Assembly (NCBI GenBank): GCA_945957225.1
Contig: CAMFKK010000002.1
Coordinates: 1 to 35,309, forward strand
DNA: 35,309 nt
Reading direction: 5' to 3'
Origin: an uncultured Sphingobacteriia bacterium
Lineage (GTDB): Bacteria; Bacteroidota; Bacteroidia; Chitinophagales; Chitinophagaceae
Numbering within the stretch: the stretch's first letter is position 1; each line of letters begins with the position of its first letter. The notes below the pieces were generated by a model. The model searched no databases, was not told the DNA's origin, and worked only from the letters and a program-made list of their open reading frames with translations. Positions 8,071 through 16,695 of this stretch are shown one piece after another. The position numbers were made by a program, and so were the translations under genes.

Positions 8071-9717
8071 TTATTTGAATAAGGCGGGGTGTTCTTTGTT
8101 CCATTGGGTGGCATTCTGATAAGCTTTGGCAACAGTGATAATACTAGCCTCGTCATATAGTTTACCAATCAAAGTGATACTTCTGGGTAATTGTTGGGCA
8201 TTATAACCTATGGGAAAACAAATGGCTGGGTGACCGGTGAGGTTGGTAATGGCCGATTGATTGCCCCAATTGTTGGGACAAATAATGGCGTCATATTGCT
8301 CCACTATTTTATTAACCGCTTGCATGAGTAAATAGCGTTGGCGGTTGGCGTTGATGTATTCCACAGCTGGAATTAGTCTAGAAACGCGGAAATTATTGGG
8401 CCAGTCAAATTGGTTTTGGCGGGTCATTTGATCATCAATGCCATAACGGGTAAACTCGTCAAAAGCGGCGGCACATTCCGCGCTGATGACCACATCCATG
8501 ATATTATAATTGTACAACCCACTATCAGGGAAATTGATAGGAATCAATTCCACGCCCAGTTTTCTATAAGTTGCCAATACCTTAAACTCGTTTCTAGAAG
8601 TATCGGTGATTTTGTCAAAATAGTTTTTGGCGTAGGCAATTTTTTTGCCTTTAAGACTAGCAGCAGGATTGTAATTAAAGGGCAGGTTTACGGCAGCCTG
8701 GTCCTTTCCATCGGTACCATGAATAGCGGCAAAAACCATGGCAGCGTCTTGGGCGCTTCTGCAAATGGGACCAATTTTATCCAGACTCCAACTTAGGGTC
8801 ATGGCGCCAGAGCGGCTAATACTCCCAAATGTGGGTCTGAGTCCTGTGGCTCCACAAGTAGCAGAAGGAGAAGTAATAGAACCCCAGGTTTCTGTTCCAA
8901 TAGCAAAGGGAATTAAGCCAGCGGCGGTAGCCGATGCAGAACCCGCAGAAGAACCAGATGATCCGTTTTTCAAATTCCATGGATTCTTGGTGCGTCCGCC
9001 AAACCAATAATCGCCCATGGCTAGAGCACCCATGGTAAATTTAGCCACCAACACGGCGCCAGCTTCTTTTAGTTTGGTATAAACAAAAGCGTCTTCTTCA
9101 ATTACTTGGTCTTTATATGGTGCGGCTCCCCAAGTGGTCTTTGTTCCTTTAACAGCAAACAGGTCTTTCAAACCATAAGGAATCCCGTGTAGCGGTCCGC
9201 GATATTTTCCCTTGGCAATTTCCGCGTCAGCTGCCCTAGCCTGTTGCATGGCTAGTTCTTCAGTTAGACTTACCACACACTGCAGGGTATCGCTGTATTT
9301 TTTTAAACGTGCTATAAAAAATTCTGTCAGTTGTACGGAGCTGATTTTTTTGTTTTTGATTAGTGAAGCCAAATCTTCTACTGAGTAAAAAGCTAGGTCT
9401 TGTGCGTTTTTGGGAAGGGAAATAGAAGCAGGAAAATTCCATAGAATGGGTTCCTGTTTGCTGGCAAATTTCATTCCTGGTAGCACAGGGTTTTGCCAAA
9501 GACTCATGGGAACGGCATTGTCTAAATGCTGTTTGTGCATGAGCCTAAAATTTTCAAAATTCTCCATCACACCACTGTACATGGTGTCCAGTTCTTTCTG
9601 GGTATAAGAAAGGTCAATGATTTTTGCGGCCGATTTAAGATCGGCAATACGGATACTGTCCTGAGCCGTGGAAACTTGTGTTGCCAATAACATCAGGCAA
9701 AAAAGCAGTTTTTGCAT
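8071..9717 (-). CDS. Secreted amidase (amidase signature family)
   Basis: 548-residue amide hydrolase with a signal peptide (about 1-19, VSTAQD), so it acts in the periplasm or outside. The Ser-cisSer-Lys triad of the family is intact: Lys184 in GIPYGLKDLF, cis-Ser256 in the Gly/Ser-rich loop at 252-262, and nucleophile Ser280 in IGTETWGSI. The 24-residue distance between the two serines equals that in FAAH and bacterial amidases. GTETWGS replaces the common GxDTGGS, a subgroup difference. An N-terminal helical extension of about 90 residues precedes the core. Family members hydrolyse amides from small amides to peptide amides; being next to an exported M28 peptidase suggests a role in degrading peptides or amino-acid amides, but this is inference. 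It is 5 bases after the AI-2E-type gene and 15 before the peptidase. Confidence 0.92.
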   Translation of the reverse strand: MQKLLFCLMLLATQVSTAQDSIRIADLKSAAKIIDLSYTQKELDTMYSGVMENFENFRLMHKQHLDNAVPMSLWQNPVLPGMKFASKQEPILWNFPASISLPKNAQDLAFYSVEDLASLIKNKKISSVQLTEFFIARLKKYSDTLQCVVSLTEELAMQQARAADAEIAKGKYRGPLHGIPYGLKDLFAVKGTKTTWGAAPYKDQVIEEDAFVYTKLKEAGAVLVAKFTMGALAMGDYWFGGRTKNPWNLKNGSSGSSAGSASATAAGLIPFAIGTETWGSITSPSATCGATGLRPTFGSISRSGAMTLSWSLDKIGPICRSAQDAAMVFAAIHGTDGKDQAAVNLPFNYNPAASLKGKKIAYAKNYFDKITDTSRNEFKVLATYRKLGVELIPINFPDSGLYNYNIMDVVISAECAAAFDEFTRYGIDDQMTRQNQFDWPNNFRVSRLIPAVEYINANRQRYLLMQAVNKIVEQYDAIICPNNWGNQSAITNLTGHPAICFPIGYNAQQLPRSITLIGKLYDEASIITVAKAYQNATQWNKEHPALFK

Positions 9718-9722
9718 GGTTC

Positions 9723-10784
9723 CTAAGATACAATTTTATGGTCGTGCATCCACAAGAGGAATAATTTATAGCCAATGGATAACACAATAGCCCCTGTAAA
9801 CAAACCAATAAAACCCTGTAACAAGAAGCCCCCAATCACACCCAAAAAGATGACTAGCATGGGAACCCTTGCACCCTTACCCAATAAAATGGGTTTGAGA
9901 ATATTGTCAGAAAACATAACCAAGACAAAATAAACAGTCCATGCGGTGGCAAAAAAATGGTTCTCCTGGGTATAAAGAAATCCAATCACACCAATGATGA
10001 CCAAACCCGGACCCACTTGAATAATAGAAAGTACCAGCGCACAAACCGACCAGATTCCTGCGTGTGGAATACCCGCCATAAAAAATCCAAAACCTGCTAA
10101 TAAGGTTTGAATCACCGCCACACCCAAGACCCCTTTTACCACGGAGCGAATTGTAGAAGTGGTCAATTGTAAATATTCGGTACCTTGATCACCTACCATC
10201 CGGTTAAAGATGGTTCCCATGGCCGCTTCTGTGCCATTGGTAGCCAACAATACACCGGCGATGATAATGGAAAAAATCACTTGTAAAAAACTCATACCTG
10301 TTCCAACAATGGCCATGAGAATGGTTTTGGCCACCGTCAATACCTGTGACTGGTATTTTTGAAAAATGCCCACCATTTGATTAGAAAGGTTGTGTAGAAA
10401 ATCATAGAGCTTGGTACCTATAATGGGCCAGGTCTTAATATTTTCACTGGGGTGATCCAAACTTATATTCCCCGATTCAATTTTTTGTTTAAAGTCTACA
10501 ATGGTATCTGTAATGGAGGCCAAGAAAAGACCCGCAGGAACAAAGATGAAAGCCAGAATGGCCAAAGTGAGTATCACCGATGCTAAAACTTTTCTACCGC
10601 CCAATTTTTTTTCTAAAAAACGATGGATGGGATAGACCGCCACCGCAATAATAGCCGCCCATAACACGGGCATGATAAAGGGAGACAATAATTGAAAACA
10701 ATAAAAGACCAGGAGAAAGAGCGCCGCAAGACGGATAATGAGTTCAATCAGGTGTTTGCTATTGTTTTGAATGGGATTATCCAT
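9723..10784 (-). CDS. AI-2E family (PerM/YdiK-type) membrane transporter
   Basis: 353-residue polytopic inner-membrane protein with about eight hydrophobic segments: a pair near 15-50, one near 65-90, a large soluble central part (about 90-145, containing the helix IKTWPIIGTKLYDFLHNLSNQMVG region), and four or five more from about 150 to 340. The pattern and the segment SIIQVGPGLVIIGVIGFLYTQ followed by DNILKPILLG and FLGVIGGFLLQGFIGLFTGAIVLS are typical of the family (formerly UPF0118/PerM). The name comes from an AI-2 export claim for one member; others are ion or unknown-substrate transporters, so no substrate is assigned. It sits 27 bases after the GNAT gene and 5 before the amidase. Confidence 0.9.
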   Translation of the reverse strand: MDNPIQNNSKHLIELIIRLAALFLLVFYCFQLLSPFIMPVLWAAIIAVAVYPIHRFLEKKLGGRKVLASVILTLAILAFIFVPAGLFLASITDTIVDFKQKIESGNISLDHPSENIKTWPIIGTKLYDFLHNLSNQMVGIFQKYQSQVLTVAKTILMAIVGTGMSFLQVIFSIIIAGVLLATNGTEAAMGTIFNRMVGDQGTEYLQLTTSTIRSVVKGVLGVAVIQTLLAGFGFFMAGIPHAGIWSVCALVLSIIQVGPGLVIIGVIGFLYTQENHFFATAWTVYFVLVMFSDNILKPILLGKGARVPMLVIFLGVIGGFLLQGFIGLFTGAIVLSIGYKLFLLWMHDHKIVS

Positions 10785-10811
10785 GGGTTGTTTTTATATA
10801 ATTAAAGTAAC

Positions 10812-11309
10812 CTAGTTCTCAATCAATTTTACCCAAACATATTCATCCTGCACTTGTCCGTTTTTAATGGCTGCCTTTCTTTTAATAGACTCTAAGTGAA
10901 AACCGTTTTTCCGCAAGACTTCCATACTGGCTTTGTTATGCGCAAAAACGCCGGCGTAAATTCTCAATGGGCTAAACTGTTGTTCCACATAGTCCACAAA
11001 TAAAGCAACTGCCTTGGTTGCTATGCCTTTACCCCAATGTGGTTCAGCCACAAAATAACCAATCTCCACCGTTTTTCTATACACATCGTCTTGCAAAACT
11101 GCCCCAATATTGCCCACCACCAAGCCATTTACTAAGATGGCAAAATTTTGTGGGGGTTGTTGTTGGCTTATATGACCAATCCATTCCAGCGCGTCCATGA
11201 CGGTATAAGGATTGGGTAATCGGTCTCTTACATTGTTCCAAATATTTCTATTATTGGCTATTACAGCTAAGGCTTGGGCGTCTTGTTTGCGCCAGGGTCT
11301 TAATTCCAT
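10812..11309 (-). CDS. GNAT-family N-acetyltransferase (RimJ/RimL-like)
   Basis: 165-residue cytoplasmic acetyltransferase. It starts directly at beta-1 (MELRPWRKQDA) and ends soon after the last strand, the usual length for a single GNAT domain. The acetyl-CoA pyrophosphate loop is WGKGIAT at 92-98, preceded by EIGYFVAEP, and the NGF helix-strand motif near MEVLRKNGFHLES is characteristic of the RimJ/RimL (ribosomal-protein or small-molecule amine) branch. The acceptor substrate cannot be deduced. It starts 4 bases after the methylglyoxal synthase stop, so co-translation is likely. Confidence 0.9.
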   Translation of the reverse strand: MELRPWRKQDAQALAVIANNRNIWNNVRDRLPNPYTVMDALEWIGHISQQQPPQNFAILVNGLVVGNIGAVLQDDVYRKTVEIGYFVAEPHWGKGIATKAVALFVDYVEQQFSPLRIYAGVFAHNKASMEVLRKNGFHLESIKRKAAIKNGQVQDEYVWVKLIEN

Positions 11310-11313
11310 TGGC

Positions 11314-11781
11314 TTATTCCTGTTCCTCTTTTACGTCTCTATTCAGGTATCCCGTATAATCGGGTTGCGCTGCCAAATATTCTTCGTGCATAAAAGGAGA
11401 TGTCATGATAAAGTCCGCAGTTGCTCTATCACAAGCCATGGGAATATTCCAAGCCACACAAAGTCTCAACAAAGCTTTCACGTCACTATCATGTGGCTGT
11501 GCTTCCATGGGATCCCAGAAAAACAACATTACGTCAATTTCTCCCTGGGCAATCATGGCCCCAATTTGTTGGTCACCACCCAGTGGTCCACTTAATAATT
11601 TTTTCACGGGTCTATCCAATGCTTCTTCCACTAATTTTCCAGTAGTTCCTGTGGCAAACAGTTCGTGTTTGGCCAACTCTACTTTGTTGAAAATGGCCCA
11701 TTCTATCAGGTCTGCTTTTTTATGGTCATGTGCTACTAGTGCAATCCTTTTGCGCTTACCTAGTTTTTTCAAATTTGCCAT
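11314..11781 (-). CDS. mgsA: Methylglyoxal synthase
   Basis: 155-residue cytoplasmic enzyme converting dihydroxyacetone phosphate to methylglyoxal and phosphate, an overflow bypass of lower glycolysis. The match to the E. coli enzyme is strong: IALVAHDH (13-20, His18/Asp19), FATGTTG phosphate-binding loop (42-48), LSGPLGGDQQIGA with the catalytic base Asp70 (E. coli Asp71), FFWDP with Asp90, and PHDSDVKALLRL with His97 and Asp100. All catalytic and phosphate ligands are present. The N and C termini are slightly longer than in E. coli. It lies 32 bases after the PlsC-like gene and 4 before the GNAT gene. Why it is inside a run of envelope genes is not obvious. Confidence 0.97.
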   Translation of the reverse strand: MANLKKLGKRKRIALVAHDHKKADLIEWAIFNKVELAKHELFATGTTGKLVEEALDRPVKKLLSGPLGGDQQIGAMIAQGEIDVMLFFWDPMEAQPHDSDVKALLRLCVAWNIPMACDRATADFIMTSPFMHEEYLAAQPDYTGYLNRDVKEEQE

Positions 11782-11813
11782 CTTGTTCTTTTGTGGTTCC
11801 GTGATAAAGTTAA

Positions 11814-12749
11814 TTAACCCTTTAGTGCTCTTTCATTAATTTTCTTCAATACCGCTGCATAAGCTAGGAGCGGAAGTAACAGTGGCCAGCAAAGGGCCAG
11901 CAGCCAATGGTTGGTAATCATCCAAATCACCCAGACCACCCAACACAGAAAAAGGCCGTATCCAAAAAACAACACACCAAAGAGAACAGAATCATAAAAC
12001 ACCGTGCCTTTTGTTTTTTTAGCAACAAATGCAGCTACAAGGTTATAGATAGGCAAATGAATCATGGTTCCAATACTTGCAGCAGATTGCAACCAAGTAG
12101 GAAAGGGTATTTGTATTTGTGGGGGGTTGATCAATGGTTCAATGGCTTTGAAAAGTTCTCTATTAAAGTGGTTATAATTCAAAGCTTCTTCTTCAAATAA
12201 TTGTAGTTCTTTTTGTTCAATTGTTGCTCCCGTTTGTATTGCACATTTCTTTCCAAAATTTCTAAAACTATCATAGGCTATTCCCATTGGCAGGACTCTA
12301 ACAGGAATGCCTTCTTTCCAACTACTAAAAGCTATGCGTGCAGCGCCTTTTTTAAAGGGTTGTAATTCGTTTTTATTTAAACAAATCCCCTCAATAAAAA
12401 TTAAAACAATCCCGTTTTTGCGCAATATTTTTCTGCTGTTTTCAAAAGCCGTTTCATTCAAGGCAAGGTTTTCTTTTCCCTCGCTTAAACGATAAATGGG
12501 AAACATATGCAAGAGTTTTAATAAACCCGCGTGCCATGGTTGATTAAAGGCATCGCCCCTGGCTAAAAAATAAATGGGCTCTTTAAAAATTGCAGCCACA
12601 ATAATGGCATCCAAAAAAGAATTGGGATGGTTGGCACAAATCAATACCGGACCCTTGATAGCCCTAGCAGATTTTGAGGGAACTATGATTCCCGGACAAA
12701 AAATCCAAAGCGCAAGTCTGATGATTGGTTTAAGCAAAAAATAAATCAA
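11814..12749 (-). CDS. PlsC-like phospholipid/glycerol acyltransferase
   Basis: 311-residue membrane-associated acyltransferase, likely acylating a glycerolipid or lysophospholipid. The catalytic His-Asp pair is in ANHPNSFLD (His41, Asp47), which has five rather than the usual four residues between His and Asp. Block II-like FLARGDAF (61-68), block III IFIEGICLN (117-125; FxEG with Glu120) and the trailing PFKKGAARIAF (131-141) follow in the normal order, then PVRVLPMGIAYD. The C-terminal 80 residues hold about two to three hydrophobic segments (from about 230 to 305), an anchoring feature of this Bacteroidota subgroup. It begins 9 bases after the barrel protein and overlaps nothing. The exact acceptor is unknown; it is not clearly the housekeeping PlsC. 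Confidence 0.85.
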   Translation of the reverse strand: MIYFLLKPIIRLALWIFCPGIIVPSKSARAIKGPVLICANHPNSFLDAIIVAAIFKEPIYFLARGDAFNQPWHAGLLKLLHMFPIYRLSEGKENLALNETAFENSRKILRKNGIVLIFIEGICLNKNELQPFKKGAARIAFSSWKEGIPVRVLPMGIAYDSFRNFGKKCAIQTGATIEQKELQLFEEEALNYNHFNRELFKAIEPLINPPQIQIPFPTWLQSAASIGTMIHLPIYNLVAAFVAKKTKGTVFYDSVLFGVLFFGYGLFLCWVVWVIWMITNHWLLALCWPLLLPLLAYAAVLKKINERALKG

Positions 12750-12758
12750 AACAAGGGA

Positions 12759-13580
12759 TTATGGTATTTTGATGGCCATAGATAACGCAATACCTACACC
12801 CTGTCCGGCATTTCTTCCATAAAGGGTATAAAATGCTTTCACGGTAGGCATTAGCGTGCGGCTGATTTTCTTACCATAAGTTACACCCGCGGAACCAAAC
12901 ATAAAATCTTTGTTTCCGTTAAGGTTGGCAGTAAATGTTTTATCTGCGCTATAAGAATTTTCGTGGTTAAGCGTAAAAATCAAGAGATTAGATTTGGGTA
13001 ATTCCATACCATAAATCAAATTCACGTTTAGTTTGTTGGGGCCATCTTGTTGGTCAATAAAACGAGTGAACATTCCTTCAATAATAGCAAAGGTTTTCTT
13101 TTTCACGTTGAAGGAATAGTTAGATCCAATAAAAAAACCTTTTGATCCCAATCCTAAATAAGGTTCCGTGGTATTACTATACAATGGAATAATGGCTCCC
13201 ACTTTTACGGTAAAGTATTTTTTTAAATCCTTTGATGGGGTGTGAAAATTAAATCCAACATAGGTATCACCAACACCCGCGTGTGTAAATTTATCTAAGA
13301 CGTTTTGAGAGGTAACAGAAGCAAAAGGAACGTTGAACACCAGGTCGGTTTTTCTGCCTATCCCCACCACGCCATATAAGCTCATGGTGTGTGAGGAGAA
13401 TTTTCCGTTGAAGGGAGAGTTTTCTACCTGTCTATCTGCATTAAAAAATTTAGTAGACTGCGAATAGGTATAAGACGGGGTTAATATCCACCTGTGTTTA
13501 CCCACAGGCCAGTCGGCTTTTGCCTGCTGGGAGAACCCAAGCACAATGATCATCAATAAGAAAGCCAATTGTTTATTCAT
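12759..13580 (-). CDS. Predicted outer-membrane beta-barrel protein
   Basis: 273 residues with a Sec signal peptide (about 1-22, QQAKAD). The mature part is built of alternating amphipathic strands: WILTPSYTYSQSTKFF, TMSLYGVVGIGRKTDLVFNVPFASV, YVGFNFHTP, FTVKVGAIIPLY, FFIGSNYSFN, FAIIEGMFTRFI, LNVNLIYGMELP, LLIFTLNHENSY, FMFGSAGVTYGKK, and a final strand GVGIALSMAIKIP. A barrel of about 10-12 strands is likely, resembling the 'transporter'/MetA-like outer-membrane families. No catalytic motif is visible. It is 10 bases after the esterase gene and 9 before the PlsC-like gene, so it may serve transport or display for that envelope-linked set. Function is not assigned. Confidence 0.75.
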   Translation of the reverse strand: MNKQLAFLLMIIVLGFSQQAKADWPVGKHRWILTPSYTYSQSTKFFNADRQVENSPFNGKFSSHTMSLYGVVGIGRKTDLVFNVPFASVTSQNVLDKFTHAGVGDTYVGFNFHTPSKDLKKYFTVKVGAIIPLYSNTTEPYLGLGSKGFFIGSNYSFNVKKKTFAIIEGMFTRFIDQQDGPNKLNVNLIYGMELPKSNLLIFTLNHENSYSADKTFTANLNGNKDFMFGSAGVTYGKKISRTLMPTVKAFYTLYGRNAGQGVGIALSMAIKIP

Positions 13581-13590
13581 GATGCCGTTT

Positions 13591-15336
13591 TTATTTTTTT
13601 CCCTTTGCTAGTTTTTCATAGAACCAAATACTCTTGAATGTATTATGCCTATCAGGTACTTCGTGAGCAAGTTCAGGGAAAGTATAGATTTCACTCATTT
13701 TAATCACTTCTGGATTTAGCTTATTGTACATGCCAATAGTAGTTACTGCTGGAGCTAGTGGATCCAATAAACCAATACCCAACAATACAGAACACTTGAT
13801 CTTGGGGGCAAAATTTTGAATCTCAAAATAACTGAGGTTATTCAACAAATCGTCTTTGGAAATAGTGTTCTTATTCTCGTCTAGATATCGATTAAAGTTT
13901 TTAATGATAAAAGACTCTTCTCTAATATTATCCTGCATTTCCATGTTCAAATGAAAATCACAATAAGTAGGGTTGTCTGCCATGCAGGTTTGAATCTTGG
14001 AACCCAATAAACCTGCAACCATTAAAGACAGTGATCCGCCCTGACTACCACCAAATACCGCAACACGTTTTAAATCAAAGCCCATGTCTTCATTGGCAAA
14101 TATGAAATCTACTGCCCTAATGCAATCCATGTACATGGCCCTATAAATATATTTCTTGGGGTCATGCACATTGAACACAATCATCTCAATATTTTCTGGA
14201 TCCAATAATTTAAACGCTTCTTTATCGGCGCCTCGGGCATTGAGCATAAAGCTGGCAAATTCATCAAAGTAGAGTGGTTTCAACATCACGTGATAACCAC
14301 CATAACCTACTAAGACAGGAAACTTACTACCCAATAATGTAGTGGGTATGCTCAACCAACCATAAATTCGGGTATCTTCTAAAGAAGACATTTCTACCCT
14401 GTATACTTTGTGTTTAATGGTGCTTTTTTCATAGTCTTCTTCAATTTTATAGGCCGGATTTACGGTGGCCAATTCTTCCATGGCTTCTTTCCAGAAATCA
14501 TCAAAATCATCGGGTCTATGAAAAGGGCTACTCATTTGTCCAATTTCATATCCAAAAGTATAGTGGGTGGTATCGTCGTAAGTGCTGGTATTAATTGCCA
14601 CATCAATATTGTAAATGCCTGGTTTAACCGGTGGCGATATACTAAAGTTGAGTCTTTTACTACTTCTCTTGGCCAGCTTAATATCAAAGACTTTTTCAGA
14701 CACCACTTTTCCGTGAATGGCATCTTTGATTTGATAACCAATGGTTCCTGTCTGAGCCAGTTTGTAGGTGTTTTGAAGATTTACATCATATTTTATATTT
14801 GACCTTCCCACAAAGATTCCATCAATATTGGATGGCTTCATGGTAATCTTGATCTCTCCCTCCATTTCTCCGTCTTTCTCCGCTTCAAACAATTCTTTAC
14901 TGCTTTTGCTGGCGGCCCTTTCTGCGGCTTTGTCTGGTTTTTCACCGGTTACAAAATCAAAACTGAAATTGAATTCTCTTTTGACCTTGTTTAAAACAAC
15001 CGTGAATTTAATCAAATAGGCTCCTGGTGTTTCAAAAGGGATTTCAAAGTCATTGTTGATGGCTTTTTTAGAAGGAATATTAATGTCAAATGTTCTTTCT
15101 AAAAGGGATTCACCGTCTACGCTCTTGAGTTCATAATAAAGCGTGCCCACTTGATCAATCTTGGTACCGTTTTTAATGTCAAGCTTATATTTGATCCTTT
15201 TCTTATAATTGAAAATCCCCGATTTTTCTGTGGGTGAAATACCAATCTCTACTTGACCAGGGGCCGCAGTATTCTTGGCCATACCGTTGGTGGCCAGCAT
15301 TAGTAAAAACAGAATAAAACAAAAAAACCTTTTCAT
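13591..15336 (-). CDS. AXE1-type acetyl esterase (acetyl xylan esterase/cephalosporin-C deacetylase family) with two N-terminal beta domains
   Basis: 581-residue exported alpha/beta hydrolase. Signal peptide about 1-20. Two homologous beta-sandwich-like repeats precede the enzyme: about 28-128 and 160-265, aligned by SGIFNYKKRIKYKLDIKNG with DGIFVGRSNIKYDVNLQN, and by PGAYLIKFTVVLN with PGIYNIDVAINTS. A charged linker (133-158, KAAERAASKSSKELFEAEKD) separates them. The catalytic domain (about 270-581) begins with the family entry FHRPDDFDDFWKEAM; nucleophile Ser431 is in FGGSQGGSLS, with Asp525 (GLLDPLAP) and His558 (ELAHEVP) completing the triad. Expected reaction is deacetylation of sugars or polysaccharides. 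The gene starts 7 bases after the OafA-type acyltransferase, so an acyl-adding and an acyl-removing enzyme are paired. Polysaccharide identity is unknown. Confidence 0.9.
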   Translation of the reverse strand: MKRFFCFILFLLMLATNGMAKNTAAPGQVEIGISPTEKSGIFNYKKRIKYKLDIKNGTKIDQVGTLYYELKSVDGESLLERTFDINIPSKKAINNDFEIPFETPGAYLIKFTVVLNKVKREFNFSFDFVTGEKPDKAAERAASKSSKELFEAEKDGEMEGEIKITMKPSNIDGIFVGRSNIKYDVNLQNTYKLAQTGTIGYQIKDAIHGKVVSEKVFDIKLAKRSSKRLNFSISPPVKPGIYNIDVAINTSTYDDTTHYTFGYEIGQMSSPFHRPDDFDDFWKEAMEELATVNPAYKIEEDYEKSTIKHKVYRVEMSSLEDTRIYGWLSIPTTLLGSKFPVLVGYGGYHVMLKPLYFDEFASFMLNARGADKEAFKLLDPENIEMIVFNVHDPKKYIYRAMYMDCIRAVDFIFANEDMGFDLKRVAVFGGSQGGSLSLMVAGLLGSKIQTCMADNPTYCDFHLNMEMQDNIREESFIIKNFNRYLDENKNTISKDDLLNNLSYFEIQNFAPKIKCSVLLGIGLLDPLAPAVTTIGMYNKLNPEVIKMSEIYTFPELAHEVPDRHNTFKSIWFYEKLAKGKK

Positions 15337-15343
15337 GTTATGT

Positions 15344-16528
15344 TTATTTCCTTTTCTCCAATAACCTGGATTTTCTTATAGCCAGATTAACCGGTTCCTC
15401 AATACCCTTATACAGCACAATAGAAATTAGATTCAATACAATAAATACTATACCAATATAGAGTAATGTGTCATTTACGTGTTCGGGGAACCAGTCCATC
15501 CCATTCTCATACATCCAGTTGAACATTTTGTCAATACCAACCCAGGTCCATTCCTTGGTAAAATTGGCAATCACTCCAATATGCAAAAGGTAGAAGATAT
15601 AAGAGCTTTTACCCAGTAATTGCATGGTGTTGGTAGAAAGAAATCTCCTGACAATAGAGGCTTCTTTTATAACCCCAAAATAAAACAAGGCAATTCCAAT
15701 GGGCAATACCACGTTGTTTGTAAAAATGCCAAAGGGGTGATACAGACCATATTCTCTTCCATCTAGGGGTAAACTAGCCAAAATGCCAATACTTCCAGCA
15801 ATCCCAAGAATACCTAAAATAGTGAATAGGGGTGTTTTTCTATCTGCTTCATTGGCTTTGAGGATGATTAGGGCAAGACCCATTCCAATAAAGAATTCCA
15901 CACACCTTCCCAGGAAAGTGTAGAGGAACATGAAGGTAAAATTACCAAAAAAGCCATAGAAATTGAAATTGCTAAAGATCAGTACCAATATTGAACCAAT
16001 AGCCAATAGTAATATTGGAATGATAACAATATTGCGCATATTCTTCTTCATTCTCACAAAGAAGAGGGGGGCTAGAAAATAGAAAGATTCTTCAACAGTT
16101 AGAGACCAACCTTGACCAACCCCTGTAAATTTTAAGTCATCAAAAAAACCTCGGACAAAGAAAATATTGAGTAAAACCAACAAGATGGGTGATCCAAATC
16201 CAGCCATAACACTGGGTTCTGCGCCAACAGTAAAAGCAATTATAAAGGTAAATAAGGTGAGAAGCGCATACATGGGATAGATCCGCGCTATCCTGTTCTT
16301 GATGTATTTTCTAAACCAATCACTGTTTAATTCACAGGTATCATAATAGCGCATACAGATCAGGAATCCACTCAAAACAAAGAACATAGTTACCCCCATA
16401 TGAAATTCATTCAGGGTTCTACGAATAGGATAAATAAAATCTGCTTGATTAAAATGATGAAAAAAGACCAAAAATGCCGCGATGGCTCTTACGCCTGTTA
16501 GGGCAGGGATGTAGGAGTTTGCTTTCAT
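15344..16528 (-). CDS. OafA/YrhL-type membrane acyltransferase (acyltransferase family 3)
   Basis: 394-residue integral membrane protein with about ten hydrophobic segments. The N terminus shows the family signature: PALTGVRAIAAFLVFFHHFN (His near position 24-25), HMGVTMFFVLSGFLICMRYY, and YIKNRIARIYPMYALLTLF. TVEESFYFLAPLFF around 145-158 is the conserved luminal/periplasmic motif. Members transfer acyl (often acetyl) groups from the cytoplasmic donor to extracytoplasmic sugars of O-antigen, peptidoglycan, exopolysaccharide or glycolipid. It lacks a C-terminal SGNH domain. It is the first gene of the tight minus-strand run 16528 to 4094, placed just after the recA terminator, and 7 bases ahead of an acetyl-esterase gene. 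The acceptor is unknown. Confidence 0.92.
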   Translation of the reverse strand: MKANSYIPALTGVRAIAAFLVFFHHFNQADFIYPIRRTLNEFHMGVTMFFVLSGFLICMRYYDTCELNSDWFRKYIKNRIARIYPMYALLTLFTFIIAFTVGAEPSVMAGFGSPILLVLLNIFFVRGFFDDLKFTGVGQGWSLTVEESFYFLAPLFFVRMKKNMRNIVIIPILLLAIGSILVLIFSNFNFYGFFGNFTFMFLYTFLGRCVEFFIGMGLALIILKANEADRKTPLFTILGILGIAGSIGILASLPLDGREYGLYHPFGIFTNNVVLPIGIALFYFGVIKEASIVRRFLSTNTMQLLGKSSYIFYLLHIGVIANFTKEWTWVGIDKMFNWMYENGMDWFPEHVNDTLLYIGIVFIVLNLISIVLYKGIEEPVNLAIRKSRLLEKRK

Positions 16529-16639
16529 TGACGGTTAGGAGGGTGGGTTAGAAGCCTCTATTAAATAATACTTTTAATGTCTATTGACTTTAGAACGTAT
16601 AAATTGGCCGATTAGTATTTTTTGACACCTCAAAACACC

Positions 16640-16660
16640 AAAAAGCCACCTTGCGGTGGC
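16640..16660 (-). terminator. Rho-independent terminator of recA
   Basis: On the minus strand GCCACC-GCAA-GGTGGC forms a perfect 6-base-pair stem with a GCAA tetraloop, followed directly by TTTTT (16644-16640). It lies about 35 bases after the recA stop and before the OafA-type gene, so it ends recA transcription and implies a promoter for the following operon in 16529-16640. Confidence 0.93.
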
Positions 16661-16695
16661 CTCTTGATACTTACTAACCCGTCTAAAAAACTATT

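Noticed and set aside
8738..9010. Plus-strand ORFs opposite the amidase and other large genes
   Set aside because: They mirror the codon pattern of the minus-strand genes, whose active-site motifs are intact, and have no recognisable domain or start context.
11314..11781. mgsA as a sign of horizontal transfer into an envelope operon
   Set aside because: Its base use and spacing match its neighbours and no mobile gene or tRNA is nearby.
16529..16639. Promoter of the long minus-strand operon
   Set aside because: One must exist after the recA terminator, but I find no TAnnTTTG element at a good position, so no site is claimed.
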